Positions 1 through 9,367 are shown, numbered from the stretch's first letter. The stretch: DNA of 64,000 bases from Bacteroidia bacterium (GCA_030427635.1 JAUIBA010000001.1:186001-250000); one strand, 5' to 3'. Program-made: numbers and translations. Notes: a model not told the origin generated them from the letters alone.

Positions 1-833
1 CGATTGTTGGTAATATTCTGCTCACCTTCGGCAGTAGTAAGGATGAGTGTATAGTGGTGCAGGCCTGCTTTTTCTGCTTTTACTGCAAATGAGAAAGACC
101 TGTCGAACCGGTCACTGTTTACCGGAACGGCAGATGAGGCTACCGTTTCATTGCCTTCCATAAGCGAGAGCGTTCCGTTATACCCCCGGCAAAGCGCTGC
201 GAGTACATCGGCGCGAACTTCGAAAGTGCTGTTTAGTGTCGCTGTTTTATTGGCGTATACTCTTGATAGTCTTATGTCCTTTTCCCGGGTGCTATCGCCA
301 ATGCCTATAGTAAAGAGCGGTCCCTGCCAGGGTATCTGAGCCCATGCGGGACTAACACCTGCATTAAAAATACCATCAGTGGCCAGTATTACTGCGGCTG
401 CATCATCAATGCCTGTAAGCTCGCCAGCTGCATTGAGTGCTGAGGAAATATCAGTAGCCTGCATCTGGTAGGAGTAAAGGCTGTCTGTGCTCATGCGGTC
501 GCCAAAAGCCCTGTGCATGACTCTGTACTTATCGCTCAGCTTTGCTGCCAGCGCTTCTATGTTTTGACGATATGCTGTAGAGTCGGCACCCAACGCCCTG
601 CCGGCTGATACAGAATTGTCGTGCAGAAAGAGAACAACCGGCTTTTCGGTCTCATATCTTGTATTGACACTATCAGGCACTACCAGCAGCATACATGCCG
701 CCGCTACCAATGCCCCCCGCAGGATGGCGGTAAGCCATGGCATAGGTATAGAACGCTTTTTATCGGCCCGGAATACCCACAGCGCAGCACCCAGAGAAAC
801 AGCTATGGTCAGTAACCACCAGACGAATTGCAT
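1..833 (-). CDS. VWA-like inner-membrane protein, C-terminus cut off by window edge
   Basis: The frame is open from an ATG at 833 to the window edge, so about 277 N-terminal residues are visible and the C-terminus is missing. Two hydrophobic segments (about residues 3-21 and 33-52) are followed by an extracytoplasmic or cytosolic part with a von Willebrand A-like pattern: DNSVS at residues 72-76 matches the DxSxS metal-site motif, and an ILATDG strand lies further on. This resembles the BatA/BatB-type or glutamine-amidotransferase-like VWA membrane proteins common in Bacteroidota; substrate and partners are unknown. A TTAGTTTG box ends 7 nt before the ATG, so the mRNA may have almost no leader. 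Confidence 0.75.
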   Translation of the reverse strand, partial: MQFVWWLLTIAVSLGAALWVFRADKKRSIPMPWLTAILRGALVAAACMLLVVPDSVNTRYETEKPVVLFLHDNSVSAGRALGADSTAYRQNIEALAAKLSDKYRVMHRAFGDRMSTDSLYSYQMQATDISSALNAAGELTGIDDAAAVILATDGIFNAGVSPAWAQIPWQGPLFTIGIGDSTREKDIRLSRVYANKTATLNSTFEVRADVLAALCRGYNGTLSLMEGNETVASSAVPVNSDRFDRSFSFAVKAEKAGLHHYTLILTTAEGEQNITNN

Positions 834-944
834 AAGAGGGCAAACTAAATAAAAAAATCAAAACGATACCTTTTATAACCCTGGTAATATGCAGTGATAG
901 CGGCAGCGGCAATTCATTTTGGTATTTTTAACATTCTGCAAGCA

Positions 945-952
945 TAAATTTG
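945..952 (+). promoter_or_regulatory. Bacteroidota -7 promoter box (TAAATTTG)
   Basis: Exact match to TAnnTTTG, with a possible TTTG -33 element at 918-921. It lies 36 nt upstream of the beta-barrel gene start at 989. Confidence 0.5.
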
Positions 953-988
953 CCGCAGGGAGCATCATTTGGCCTAATTTCACACGCA

Positions 989-1777
989 ATGAAGTACATA
1001 CTGGCATCTGCTATCATTTTTCTTCAGGCCGGTACAGCACTGGCACAGACAGACCTGTTCGGCCCATCAGAGAGTAAGGAGGCGCGCTCCGGAGTATTGC
1101 TAATGGGCAATCTGGGGTATGACTTCCCTGCCGGTGATATGGCAAAGCGGTTTGAAAGCTCATGGAGAATGGGGCCGGGATTTGTTTATAAGTCAAAGTC
1201 AAACTGGCTGATAGGTGCAAAGTTTGACTTCATTGTAGGTAAGAATATTAAAGAAGACTCTCTGATGATAAATATCAGAGACAAGTATGACAGCCATAAA
1301 CAGAACCTGTACGAGTTTATAAACAATGACGGCCAGCGTATAGGTGTACCAGTATATGAGCGTGGGTATGCAGTAGGGGTGAGCATCGGCCGGATTTTTT
1401 CCCGCTCCAAAGATCATCCTGATAATGGGTTTACGGTACTTACTACGGCTGGTTTTATGCAGCACCGCATCAATATCTATGACAAGGATAAGTCTGTGAT
1501 GCAGCTGCGCAACGATTATATAAAGGGTTATGACCGGCTTACCAATGGGTCTTTTGTAGAGCAGTATCTGGGGTATTCCTATTTTGCTGCCAATAAGCTG
1601 GTCAACTTCACGGTGGGGGCAGACATACTGGTAGGATTTACGCAGGGCCGCCGCGATTACCTTTATGACGTTATGCGCCCAGATAATGCAAAACGTCTGG
1701 ATATTCTCATTGGTCTGCGTGGTGGCTGGATAATACCCATATTCAAGCGGAAAGCAGAGGATATGATGTTTGAATAG
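989..1777 (+). CDS. Secreted beta-barrel-like outer-membrane protein, unknown function
   Basis: The 262-aa product starts at an internal ATG (989) because that places a clean signal peptide (MKYILASAIIFLQAGTALAQ) at the N-terminus. An upstream in-frame ATG at 950 would overlap the promoter box and add a non-signal extension. The rest is rich in alternating aromatic/polar strands with glycine turns and ends in a basic tail, as in 10-12-strand Bacteroidota barrels. No catalytic motif was recognised. It is convergent with the next gene (10-nt gap). Outer-membrane location is inferred from the signal peptide and strand pattern only. Confidence 0.7.
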   Translation: MKYILASAIIFLQAGTALAQTDLFGPSESKEARSGVLLMGNLGYDFPAGDMAKRFESSWRMGPGFVYKSKSNWLIGAKFDFIVGKNIKEDSLMINIRDKYDSHKQNLYEFINNDGQRIGVPVYERGYAVGVSIGRIFSRSKDHPDNGFTVLTTAGFMQHRINIYDKDKSVMQLRNDYIKGYDRLTNGSFVEQYLGYSYFAANKLVNFTVGADILVGFTQGRRDYLYDVMRPDNAKRLDILIGLRGGWIIPIFKRKAEDMMFE

Positions 1778-1787
1778 ACATCTGGTA

Positions 1788-3161
1788 TCAGCGGGATATT
1801 TCAGCCCGTTCTTTCCAGTAGGTATCTCCGTCTATGAGGTACTGCTCATATTCGTCATAGTTCATTTCTACCTTGCCAAATGACTTACACCAGGCCTGAA
1901 AGGTCATTCTGTCCCAATGGATAGCTATGCGTGAATACTGGTAGCTCTGAAACATATTGAGCGCTATAAACGAGCATAGTATTACTGTGCCTGTGATGCG
2001 TGCAGGCTTACTTTTTCTGCTGAGCCACTCTATAAATGCGGCCAGTGGCAATGACAGTACCGCCAGTGTTTCTATAAGTGGCCTGCAGCCAAAGCTTCCA
2101 CCATACCACCACATGCCCCAGCTGAATACCACATATATCATCAGTACATAAAAGACAACAATAGCGGGGATAAGCCAGCTATACATTTTTCTCAGGTGCC
2201 ATAGTCCCGCCATGCCCACGAATGCAACGGGTGTATATATAAACCATCCTTTACGGAAGCTGAATAGTCCTTTCCATATTTTGGGTTTCAGGAAAAAGAA
2301 GTGTTCCCCTTCGTAAGAATAGGTAATGAGACGCCCGGAGGTTTGGTACCAGTATGCCATCTGCAGGCTGCATACAGCTATACAAAGCAGACCTGCTATT
2401 GCTACAGGGACTGCACTACGTATCAGCAGGGTGCCTTTAGCTTTCATGTCGCTGATGCTGCCAGCCTGCCATAGCAGGGGTAGTATGACTATGAGCCCGT
2501 TTACGGGCCGGGTAATGATAATCCAGCCCAGCAGCAGGCCCATGAGGTACAGATACCGGCGGTGCGGGGTACGGTGCCAGCTATCTGTAAGGTAGACAAA
2601 GGCTGCGAAAAGGGTGAAGGAGAGGGGGTGACTCATGCCCTGGTCAAATGCCGTGTAATGGTAAAGGTTAGTGCCGAAGAACAACAGCATAAGCGTTATG
2701 GCGGTAATACCATCGGAATAGTAACGTAGCAGCAGCCTGCGGGTAATAGCAAGCCCTATAACCAACAGGACAGGGTAGGTGAGTATTACCGCTAGGGCGT
2801 AAGGGGTAGCATATCCGTCGGCCGGAGCGGCTCCGGTTATTTTACACCACGCATGGGCTACCAGGAAAAAGGGTAGTTCAGCAATAGCCAGCCCCATCGG
2901 GTATTTGTCTATCTGGTTGCCATTGTCCAGCTTATGATTGCCGTATGGACGACCGGGCTCACTGCCACCGAATCTGTATTTTTCATACAGGGGCGGAAAA
3001 AAGCCGTAAGTGACAACATCATTGTATATTATGGTAGCCGGAAGGTAGTTGTAATAGCCAAATGCATCGAAAGAAGGGATACCATGATCCCAGTTCCGGC
3101 GATTGTTGATGACCAGCAGGCTTACCAGCAGAGCGGTTATGATTGCTATACGGGACCACAT
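1788..3161 (-). CDS. Polytopic membrane protein, GT-C glycosyltransferase-like
   Basis: The 457-aa product has an N-terminal membrane segment, then an acidic loop with DAFGYYNYLPA at about residues 32-42, then roughly ten further hydrophobic segments and a soluble C-terminal tail. An acidic residue in the first large loop of a polytopic protein is the layout of GT-C/GT39-type glycosyltransferases that use lipid-linked sugars. The family assignment rests on this architecture and the aromatic/acidic loop, not on a diagnostic motif. It lies 36 nt downstream of the next minus-strand gene and may be co-transcribed with it. Substrate unknown. Confidence 0.6.
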   Translation of the reverse strand: MWSRIAIITALLVSLLVINNRRNWDHGIPSFDAFGYYNYLPATIIYNDVVTYGFFPPLYEKYRFGGSEPGRPYGNHKLDNGNQIDKYPMGLAIAELPFFLVAHAWCKITGAAPADGYATPYALAVILTYPVLLVIGLAITRRLLLRYYSDGITAITLMLLFFGTNLYHYTAFDQGMSHPLSFTLFAAFVYLTDSWHRTPHRRYLYLMGLLLGWIIITRPVNGLIVILPLLWQAGSISDMKAKGTLLIRSAVPVAIAGLLCIAVCSLQMAYWYQTSGRLITYSYEGEHFFFLKPKIWKGLFSFRKGWFIYTPVAFVGMAGLWHLRKMYSWLIPAIVVFYVLMIYVVFSWGMWWYGGSFGCRPLIETLAVLSLPLAAFIEWLSRKSKPARITGTVILCSFIALNMFQSYQYSRIAIHWDRMTFQAWCKSFGKVEMNYDEYEQYLIDGDTYWKERAEISR

Positions 3162-3197
3162 AGGGGGCGGAGGATGGCTGTAAGTGTGATTTAGTTA

Positions 3198-4550
3198 TTA
3201 GTCTTCGTTTTCTTCTTTGTTCTTCAGGCTCTTTTTGCTTTCGTTTTTATCATCGCCGTTGTCTTTTGCCTGTTCCTCCTTCTTTTCTGTATCCTTATCC
3301 TCATCACTTTTTTTCTTGTGATTTTTTTCGCGTTTTTTCTTTCTGGCTTTTTTTCGCTGTGCTTTTTCTTCCTGCTTTTCGTACTTCTCTTCGTCTATAA
3401 ACCCGTACAGCCCCTGGTCTATTATCCGGTCCAGCATTTCTATTTTTCCCTCGGGTGTGCCGGTCTCCGTCAGGGTGACATCGTATCCGTTCTCATCCGC
3501 ATTGGACCAGTTACCAGTTAAGTTGCGTCCTTTCTGTTTCAACTCCATGACACCCATTGCCAGCTCGTCTTCTATTATCCATTTTCCCTCTGCGTTTTTT
3601 CTCAGCTCTATACGTACGTATCGTTTGTTTTTCCCCAGCCGGTACAAGCCATCATACAGCTGCTCACGTCCGGGCATGTGCTTCATGAATCGTATGTATA
3701 GTGCTATATCGTCGTCATTGTCCAGTTTTCCCTCATAGTATTTTCGGTCCACAACCTCTTTTCTTATAGGGTCAGGGTCTTCATCTTCTATTACATCATC
3801 ACGGTTTATGGCATATATATCTTTTTCTTCTTCAGTAGTATCACTTGTGGCAGTACTGTCGGCTTTCGCTGCAGTGGTGTCTTCGGCACCGTAAGGGTGC
3901 TCGGCAAGCCAGGCAAAGTATGCCTGCTCCATTTCTTCTCTTCTCTGAAACTCCTCTACGGTATTGGCCTGTAATATGTTCAGCACCTGTCCGCCAAAGA
4001 AGCGATTGCCTATCTTTTGTATCTCCAGTACTTTAATGCCATAGGTAGTGCGGTTGTAACGGTCATTTACGAACAGATATCCCTGAAACCGCTCCGGTAT
4101 TACATGCCTGAAACCGGAAAGTGAGGGGTGAGGTGCAGATGCGTGCAGCTCAAACCGTGCCATTACTACTTTATTCCACATTACCCCTGAGTCTTCTCCC
4201 TTGCCCAGTACATGGGCATAATTGCCTATGATACTCTTGTTATAGAGCGGGTCGAACTCTACAAAAACCTGAGGATGCTCCCGGAGTTTTTCAAATTCGG
4301 CGGCAGCTTCGGGGCTTTTATCTTTATTATGCAGTACCATACCCCAGAGGGTATCGAAGGTGGGGAAAAGGTCAAAGAAGGCGGCAGTATCTTTTGTTTG
4401 CAGTGTACCCAGTAGTTTATTTACCAGTTCTGTTTCTGTAGCCGGCCATTTATTTCTGCGCTTACGCCCTTGCCCATGAGCAGGTGCATTTGCCAGCATT
4501 ATCAGTAAAATAAGTGTAACCGTCTTCAGAAATTGATCTCTTTTCGTCAT
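3198..4550 (-). CDS. Secreted protein with lysine/glutamate-rich C-terminus, unknown
   Basis: The 450-aa product has a signal peptide (hydrophobic core LKTVTLILLIMLANAPAHG, cleavage near residue 26), a folded middle part, and a strongly charged tail of about 60 residues of Lys, Glu and Asp from about residue 385. No known family was recognised. The tail could be a disordered linker or a polyelectrolyte segment. A TAACTTTA box (4562-4569, minus strand), one mismatch from TAnnTTTG, lies 11 nt before the ATG. Confidence 0.65.
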   Translation of the reverse strand: MTKRDQFLKTVTLILLIMLANAPAHGQGRKRRNKWPATETELVNKLLGTLQTKDTAAFFDLFPTFDTLWGMVLHNKDKSPEAAAEFEKLREHPQVFVEFDPLYNKSIIGNYAHVLGKGEDSGVMWNKVVMARFELHASAPHPSLSGFRHVIPERFQGYLFVNDRYNRTTYGIKVLEIQKIGNRFFGGQVLNILQANTVEEFQRREEMEQAYFAWLAEHPYGAEDTTAAKADSTATSDTTEEEKDIYAINRDDVIEDEDPDPIRKEVVDRKYYEGKLDNDDDIALYIRFMKHMPGREQLYDGLYRLGKNKRYVRIELRKNAEGKWIIEDELAMGVMELKQKGRNLTGNWSNADENGYDVTLTETGTPEGKIEMLDRIIDQGLYGFIDEEKYEKQEEKAQRKKARKKKREKNHKKKSDEDKDTEKKEEQAKDNGDDKNESKKSLKNKEENED

Positions 4551-4649
4551 GTGCCTGATGATAAAGTTAGTTTATTCACCGGAATGTCTTTTCGTGCAGA
4601 AACTGACGAGAATCAGTTTTTCAAATGGCGTTTGTGAATATGGTATTAG

Positions 4650-4657
4650 TAGTTTTG
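4650..4657 (+). promoter_or_regulatory. -7 promoter box (TAGTTTTG) of SDR gene
   Basis: Exact TAnnTTTG match 20 nt before the SDR ATG. It supports the start at 4678 over an upstream in-frame ATG at 4549, which would lie outside the transcript. Confidence 0.5.
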
Positions 4658-4677
4658 GCAAAAATCAGTTTTCAGGC

Positions 4678-5430
4678 ATGGGACGTCTTCAGGGAAAAGT
4701 AGCAATAGTAACCGGTGCAGCGGGTGGAATAGGGGCAGCAATAGCAAGGTCTTTTGTATCGTGCGGCGCATCAGTGATAGCTACAGATATGCAGTATCAG
4801 AAGCTGAAGTCGTGGGTGGATATTGTGGCCGCCAACGGACTTTCCATTCAGTGCATGGCTCATGATGTGACATCGGTAAATGACTGGAAAGCAGTTGTGG
4901 ATTTTGCTGTTGCCACATATGGCGTTGTCAATATCCTTGTAAACAATGCAGGTGTATATCCTGCGGGTGCCAATAGTGAGAATACTACGCTGGAGGACTG
5001 GAATAAAGTATTGAATATCAACCTTACAGGGCCATTCATTGGGGCACAGATGTGTGTGCCGCATATGAAAAAAGCAGGTGCAGGTTCTATTGTGAATATT
5101 TCTTCCATTGCCGGTATAGTAGGAGGGAATGGACCTGCATATTCTGCATCGAAGGGTGGCCTGCGCATGCTTACCAAAGATATGGCCGTGGAGCTGGCCC
5201 CGGCTGGCATCAGGGTAAATTCTATACATCCCGGAGGTGTACTTACCCCAATGACTGAAGGCATAGTAACCATGCCCGGCAGCGATGAAATACTGAAAAG
5301 CATGTGTCCTATGCAGCGTATAGGTGAAGCTCATGAGATAGCGAGCGGAGCCTTGTATCTGGCATCTGACGAGTCGTCGTATGTTACCGGTACGGAGCTG
5401 ATAATAGATGGAGGACTGGTGGCCAGATAA
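4678..5430 (+). CDS. Short-chain dehydrogenase/reductase (SDR)
   Basis: This is a classical 250-aa SDR that would oxidise or reduce a hydroxyl/carbonyl substrate with NAD(P)H. Visible motifs are the Rossmann TGAAGGIG (residues 12-19), NNAG, the catalytic Ser in NISS, and YSASK with the Tyr and Lys of the active site. Near the end, SSYVTGTELIIDGG is the usual C-terminal signature. The length is typical. The start at 4678 follows the promoter box and the family N-terminus (GKVAIVTG close to residue 6). The substrate cannot be read from sequence, and the neighbours give no pathway. Confidence 0.92.
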   Translation: MGRLQGKVAIVTGAAGGIGAAIARSFVSCGASVIATDMQYQKLKSWVDIVAANGLSIQCMAHDVTSVNDWKAVVDFAVATYGVVNILVNNAGVYPAGANSENTTLEDWNKVLNINLTGPFIGAQMCVPHMKKAGAGSIVNISSIAGIVGGNGPAYSASKGGLRMLTKDMAVELAPAGIRVNSIHPGGVLTPMTEGIVTMPGSDEILKSMCPMQRIGEAHEIASGALYLASDESSYVTGTELIIDGGLVAR

Positions 5431-5482
5431 ATATTGATCTTTGGATTTCATATAGTTGTACCTTAGCATGTAGTACACTGTT

Positions 5483-6073
5483 ATGAAAAAACATTATATC
5501 CTATATCTGCTTATTTTTCTGTGCTATACAGCTCATGGACGCATAGCATGGGGGCCTGAGGTCGGGTTGGTATCGGCTGGCATTAAGTCGTCTGTAGCTA
5601 CCAGTTATTCCACACAATCTCTTTCTGCATTCAAGGCTGGCCTGGAACTGCAAAGCCGCATTAATCCTAATTTCTATTTCAGAACCGGATTGTTTTACTC
5701 GCCTTATGGCTATAAGGTAGAAAAGTATAACAGTGAGGTGTACATAGGGATGGCTGAAGTGCCTGCATACTTTCTGCTGAAGACGGGACTGCCATGTAAA
5801 CCCAGATTTATACTGGGGGCGGGGCTGCTGGCAATGTCGCCAGTGCATGAAAATGATGCCGCTAAGAATAATCAGTTTCCCGAGCTGAGACAAAAGTCGG
5901 CAGCTACCAGCAGTCTGAACTTTGGGTGGGGCCTGCTGGCAGGTATAGAAATGCCCCGGGGCGTCTCTGTAAAAGCGGCATATCAGAAAACTTTTGCTGA
6001 TGGCAGTAAAACCACCTTTCATCAATACAGTATTACTGTAGGCTATCTGGTGAATAAGTTATCCCGGAAATAG
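5483..6073 (+). CDS. Small outer-membrane beta-barrel (PorT-like)
   Basis: The 196-aa product has a signal peptide (KKHYILYLLIFLCYTAHG) followed by eight or so amphipathic strands separated by Gly/Asn turns, with GLFYSPYGYKVE-type strands and a conserved GWGLLAGIE near the C-terminus. This fits the 8-stranded outer membrane beta-barrel domain so common in Bacteroidota. A degenerate box TACCTTAG lies about 15 nt upstream of the ATG. Function unknown, with no binding motif visible. Confidence 0.72.
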   Translation: MKKHYILYLLIFLCYTAHGRIAWGPEVGLVSAGIKSSVATSYSTQSLSAFKAGLELQSRINPNFYFRTGLFYSPYGYKVEKYNSEVYIGMAEVPAYFLLKTGLPCKPRFILGAGLLAMSPVHENDAAKNNQFPELRQKSAATSSLNFGWGLLAGIEMPRGVSVKAAYQKTFADGSKTTFHQYSITVGYLVNKLSRK

Positions 6074-6080
6074 GGTTGTC

Positions 6081-6794
6081 TCAGACGTTAAGATAGAATG
6101 GGCGTAACAGTGTGGCAAATTGCTCTGTATAGCTACCTTCGATGTCTTTGATGATGAGTGTTTCTGTGTCTGGTGCAGGTACTTGTCTGAATGATAACAG
6201 GCTAACCATTCTTTTTATCGCTGCTGCAGGTGTATGTTTTACCTCCAGCCGGGCATATTCATTGATGCCATACTTCTTCAGTACCGGGTACCAATGCTGT
6301 ATTTCAGCGGCAGGCAGCAGGAGGGAAAATGTACCATCAGGCGATAATAAGTTGCTAACGGCATGTGCCAGCTCGTGGGCTGTGAGGGTTACATTGTGCC
6401 GGGCTATGGATTTTTGTTCGGTTTCATTTTTCAGACTGTTGCGGAAAAATGGCGGGTTGCAGATGATGAGGTCGTATTGATGCCCCGGATTATATGTTCT
6501 TATATCCTGATGCATTATGTGCGTGCGGCTGGCCCAGGGAGATGAGGCCGCATTAATGGTTGCCTGCTGTGCTGCATCAGCGTCATATTCTACCGCTTCT
6601 ATTATGGTATCACGGCTACGCTGTGCCAGCATCAGGGCCAGCAGACCGGTGCCGGTGCCAATGTCCAGTATACGCTCTATAGCAACCGGGAGTGGGGTCC
6701 ATGCGCCCTGTATGCAGGCATCGGTAGTTACCTTCATGGCACAGAGGTCCTGATGGAGGGTAAACTGACGGAACCGGAACCACGTATTGCTCAT
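6081..6794 (-). CDS. trmN6: tRNA1(Val) A37 N6-methyltransferase
   Basis: The 237-aa SAM-dependent methyltransferase has motif I ILDIGTGTG (residues 42-50) and the amino-methyltransferase motif NPPF at 113-116. Together with the N-terminal FRFRQF..HQD pattern and length, this matches the TrmN6/YfiC family, which methylates N6 of A37 in tRNA1(Val). The ATG lies 1 nt after the tsaD stop, so both tRNA-modifying enzymes are almost certainly translated from one message. Confidence 0.88.
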   Translation of the reverse strand: MSNTWFRFRQFTLHQDLCAMKVTTDACIQGAWTPLPVAIERILDIGTGTGLLALMLAQRSRDTIIEAVEYDADAAQQATINAASSPWASRTHIMHQDIRTYNPGHQYDLIICNPPFFRNSLKNETEQKSIARHNVTLTAHELAHAVSNLLSPDGTFSLLLPAAEIQHWYPVLKKYGINEYARLEVKHTPAAAIKRMVSLLSFRQVPAPDTETLIIKDIEGSYTEQFATLLRPFYLNV

Positions 6795-6795
6795 A

Positions 6796-7806
6796 TTACC
6801 AGGATGCGCGTGCGCTGGGTACTACTGAAAGGTCGGTAAACTGGCCTGCCAAATATTTATGATAGCCGGTAATACCAATCATGGCAGCATTATCGGTACA
6901 GTATTCAAACTTAGGGATGAATACCTTCCAGCCATTGCGCTTGCCGGCATCCCGCAGGGCCTGCCTCAGGCCACTGTTGGCAGATACACCACCTGCTATC
7001 CCTACCTGATTAATACCCATATCCTTTGCGGCCCGTTCCAGCTTGGTCATCAATACCTTAATAATGGTGTACTGAACAGATGCACATATATCTGCAAGGT
7101 TTTTTTCTACAAAGTCAGGGTCTTCTTTCTTCTGTGCCTGCAGGAAGTAGAGGACAGATGTTTTTATACCGCTGAAGCTGAATGAGTACTCTTTCATTTC
7201 CTTAGTAGGGAAGCGGAACCGGAGCGGATCGCCCTGTGCAGCCAGCTTATCTACCAGCGGGCCACCGGGATAGGGCATTCCCAGCATTTTAGCTACCTTA
7301 TCAAAGGCTTCGCCGGCAGCATCGTCCATGGTTTCGCCCAGCACTTCCATATCCAGATGGCTACGGCACAGTACTATCTGTGTGTGGCCGCCGGATACGG
7401 TAAGGCACAGGAAAGGAAATTCAGGCTGATCATCTATAAAGTGAGCCAGTACATGCGCCTGCATATGGTGTACAGCTATAAGTGGCAGTTTCAGCGCCTG
7501 GGCAAATGACTTGGCAAAGCAGCTGCCTACCAGCAGCGAGCCTATGAGACCGGGAGCCTGTGTAAATGCTACTGCTGTGAGCTCGTTTTTATTTACTCCT
7601 GAGTCTTTCAGCGCCAGGTCTACTACAGGTACTATGTTCTGTATGTGCGCCCGTGATGCCATTTCAGGCACTACACCACCGTAGCGCTCATGTACCTTCT
7701 GTGTGGCTATGTGATTGCTCAGGACTCTTCCGTTCTGTATTACGGCTGCACTGGTCTCGTCGCAGGACGATTCTATGGCCAGTATGTTTATGTCATTCTG
7801 CTGCAT
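6796..7806 (-). CDS. tsaD: tRNA threonylcarbamoyladenosine biosynthesis protein TsaD
   Basis: This 336-aa ASKHA-fold protein transfers the threonylcarbamoyl group to A37 of ANN-decoding tRNAs together with TsaB and TsaE. Visible are the N-terminal ILAIESSCDETSAA, the metal-binding His pair in HMQAH, SGGHTQ, and the C-terminal CTDNAAMI signature. The ATG at 7806 was chosen because a TAAATTTG box ends 6 nt upstream; a TTG nine bases earlier would be at or before the predicted transcription start. It heads a two-gene unit with trmN6. Confidence 0.95.
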   Translation of the reverse strand: MQQNDINILAIESSCDETSAAVIQNGRVLSNHIATQKVHERYGGVVPEMASRAHIQNIVPVVDLALKDSGVNKNELTAVAFTQAPGLIGSLLVGSCFAKSFAQALKLPLIAVHHMQAHVLAHFIDDQPEFPFLCLTVSGGHTQIVLCRSHLDMEVLGETMDDAAGEAFDKVAKMLGMPYPGGPLVDKLAAQGDPLRFRFPTKEMKEYSFSFSGIKTSVLYFLQAQKKEDPDFVEKNLADICASVQYTIIKVLMTKLERAAKDMGINQVGIAGGVSANSGLRQALRDAGKRNGWKVFIPKFEYCTDNAAMIGITGYHKYLAGQFTDLSVVPSARASW

Positions 7807-7812
7807 GCCGTG

Positions 7813-7820
7813 CAAATTTA
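7813..7820 (-). promoter_or_regulatory. -7 promoter box (TAAATTTG) directly before tsaD
   Basis: Exact TAnnTTTG on the minus strand, ending 6 nt before the tsaD ATG. Given the usual spacing in this phylum, transcription should start at or within a few bases of the start codon. Confidence 0.55.
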
Positions 7821-7892
7821 CGGAATGGAAGGTAGTATAGTCATACCGTGCTTTCAGTAATGGAATGCCGTTTTTATCGTAGGTTTACCGCC

Positions 7893-8648
7893 ATGAAACC
7901 AAAGCATCCTTCTTTGCCCATGCTGGCAGGCCGCAAGCCTGTGCTTGAAGCCCTGCAGCAGGGGGCTGCTATTGAGAAGATATTTATGCTGCGTACGGCT
8001 ACCGGGCCTGAAATAGCTACTATAAAGCACAAGGCCCGTGAGCTGAATGTACCTATAAGTCAGGTGCCGGCAGAAAAGCTTGATGGTATGACCCGGGTAC
8101 AGCATCAGGGTGTGGTGGCATGGGCGTCACTGCTGCACTATGTAGACCTCCAGTCGGCAATTTCTTATGTAGTAGATAAGGGAGAGGTACCATTGTTTCT
8201 GCTGCTGGACGGTGTAACAGATGTGCGTAATGTGGGCGCTATAGCACGCAGTGCCCTATGCTGTGGTGCACAGGGACTTATATTGCCTACCTCTCATGCA
8301 GCCTCACTTACAGAAGAAGCAATTAAGACGTCGGCAGGTGCGCTGCGTAAAATTATGCTGTGCCGCATACCTTCTGTACCGCAGGCGGTAGATGTACTGC
8401 GGCTCAATGGTATACAGGTGCTGGGTACGCAGATGCAGGGTAGTATACCTGTATATAATGCTGACTTAACCATTCCTTCTGCCATAGTAATGGGTGCAGA
8501 GGATACGGGTATCAGTAAGGATGTGGTAAAGCGTGCCGACCAGCTGATAAGCATACCTATGTCATCAGGGTTTGATTCGCTCAATGTATCTGTAGCTGCA
8601 GGAATGGTGCTGTATGAGGCTATGCGCCAGCGGTTGCTGACAGTATAG
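7893..8648 (+). CDS. rlmB: 23S rRNA 2'-O-ribose methyltransferase (RlmB/TrmH family, SpoU)
   Basis: The 251-aa product has the substrate-binding N-terminal domain (LAGRKPVLEAL, residues 11-21) and the SPOUT catalytic domain with all three motifs: DGVTDVRNVGAIARSA, VMGAEDTGIS, and IPMSSGFDSLNVSVAAG. This family methylates a 23S rRNA ribose (G2251 in E. coli). The start at 7893 is preferred over ATGs at 7848 and 7860 because the family N-terminus begins near it and a TAGGTTTA box lies just upstream. It is divergent from tsaD. Confidence 0.92.
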   Translation: MKPKHPSLPMLAGRKPVLEALQQGAAIEKIFMLRTATGPEIATIKHKARELNVPISQVPAEKLDGMTRVQHQGVVAWASLLHYVDLQSAISYVVDKGEVPLFLLLDGVTDVRNVGAIARSALCCGAQGLILPTSHAASLTEEAIKTSAGALRKIMLCRIPSVPQAVDVLRLNGIQVLGTQMQGSIPVYNADLTIPSAIVMGAEDTGISKDVVKRADQLISIPMSSGFDSLNVSVAAGMVLYEAMRQRLLTV

Positions 8649-8653
8649 ATGTA

Positions 8654-9310
8654 CTACTTGAAGAGATACATAAGGCGTATGCTCCACACATTATTGAACT
8701 GCTGACTACGCCCGTAATACTGAGCTGTTTTGTCGCGGATGGAGAGCAGGGAATACTGAAAACGTACATTGGCAAAAAAGCCTTTCCAGCAATGGAGGCT
8801 GCCGCCTAATAGAAAATTATAATCGCTTTTTTTGAACGGATAGTCATTCAGGTCCACATTCATAGCGGGCTGGGTGGTTATCTGTTCCTTTGCGGTGCCC
8901 AGCCGTGAGTAGGAAAAACCTGCCCCGAAATGGTTCATATGACTATCAAAGTAGTTAATCATGAACGGTACTTCGGCATAGTTGAGCGTTATGGTATAGT
9001 CAGTAATAAATATACCGGGAGCGGCTACAAATATGTCTTTGGAGCGTGCTCCCTTCTGTGTGTACAGTACTTCCAGGCTTCCCTTTATATGTTCCGGGTC
9101 CATATTGAAGTAAACGATGCCGCCTACATTCAGCCCCTGTTTGGAGTAGCCGGCGAAATTGTCTCCATCTACCTGTGTAAAGTTGCCCCCGAATATGAGA
9201 CCGCCATGAAACGTGCTATATTCATCCAGATAACTTTCCTGCGCCTGCAGCCGGGATATGCCCGCCATAAGCAGCAATATGAATATATATGCGTGTTTTC
9301 TGAACTTCAT
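8654..9310 (-). CDS. Outer-membrane beta-barrel protein, tandem paralogue 1
   Basis: The product is about 218 aa with a signal peptide and PorT-like barrel strands. The segment QVDGDNFAGYSKQGLNVGG and the later LYTQKGA strand are nearly the same as in the next gene (QVDGDNYAGYYKMGLNVGG, LYSQKGA), so the two arose by tandem duplication. The start is ambiguous: an in-frame ATG at 9322 lies 4 nt after the TAGGTTTG box and one at 9310 gives a shorter signal peptide; 9310 is given here. Function unknown. Confidence 0.75.
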   Translation of the reverse strand: MKFRKHAYIFILLLMAGISRLQAQESYLDEYSTFHGGLIFGGNFTQVDGDNFAGYSKQGLNVGGIVYFNMDPEHIKGSLEVLYTQKGARSKDIFVAAPGIFITDYTITLNYAEVPFMINYFDSHMNHFGAGFSYSRLGTAKEQITTQPAMNVDLNDYPFKKSDYNFLLGGSLHCWKGFFANVRFQYSLLSIRDKTAQYYGRSQQFNNVWSIRLMYLFK

Positions 9311-9326
9311 AGCCGGAAACATTAAT

Positions 9327-9334
9327 CAAACCTA
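9327..9334 (-). promoter_or_regulatory. -7 promoter box (TAGGTTTG) of barrel paralogue 1
   Basis: Exact TAnnTTTG on the minus strand. An ATG follows after only 4 nt and a second in-frame ATG after 16 nt. Confidence 0.5.
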
Positions 9335-9367
9335 CAGGAAAATACCGATACAGCCTATTTAAAAAGG

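Noticed and set aside
4771-5478. 235-codon minus-strand frame
   Set aside because: Antisense to the SDR gene, which has full family motifs.
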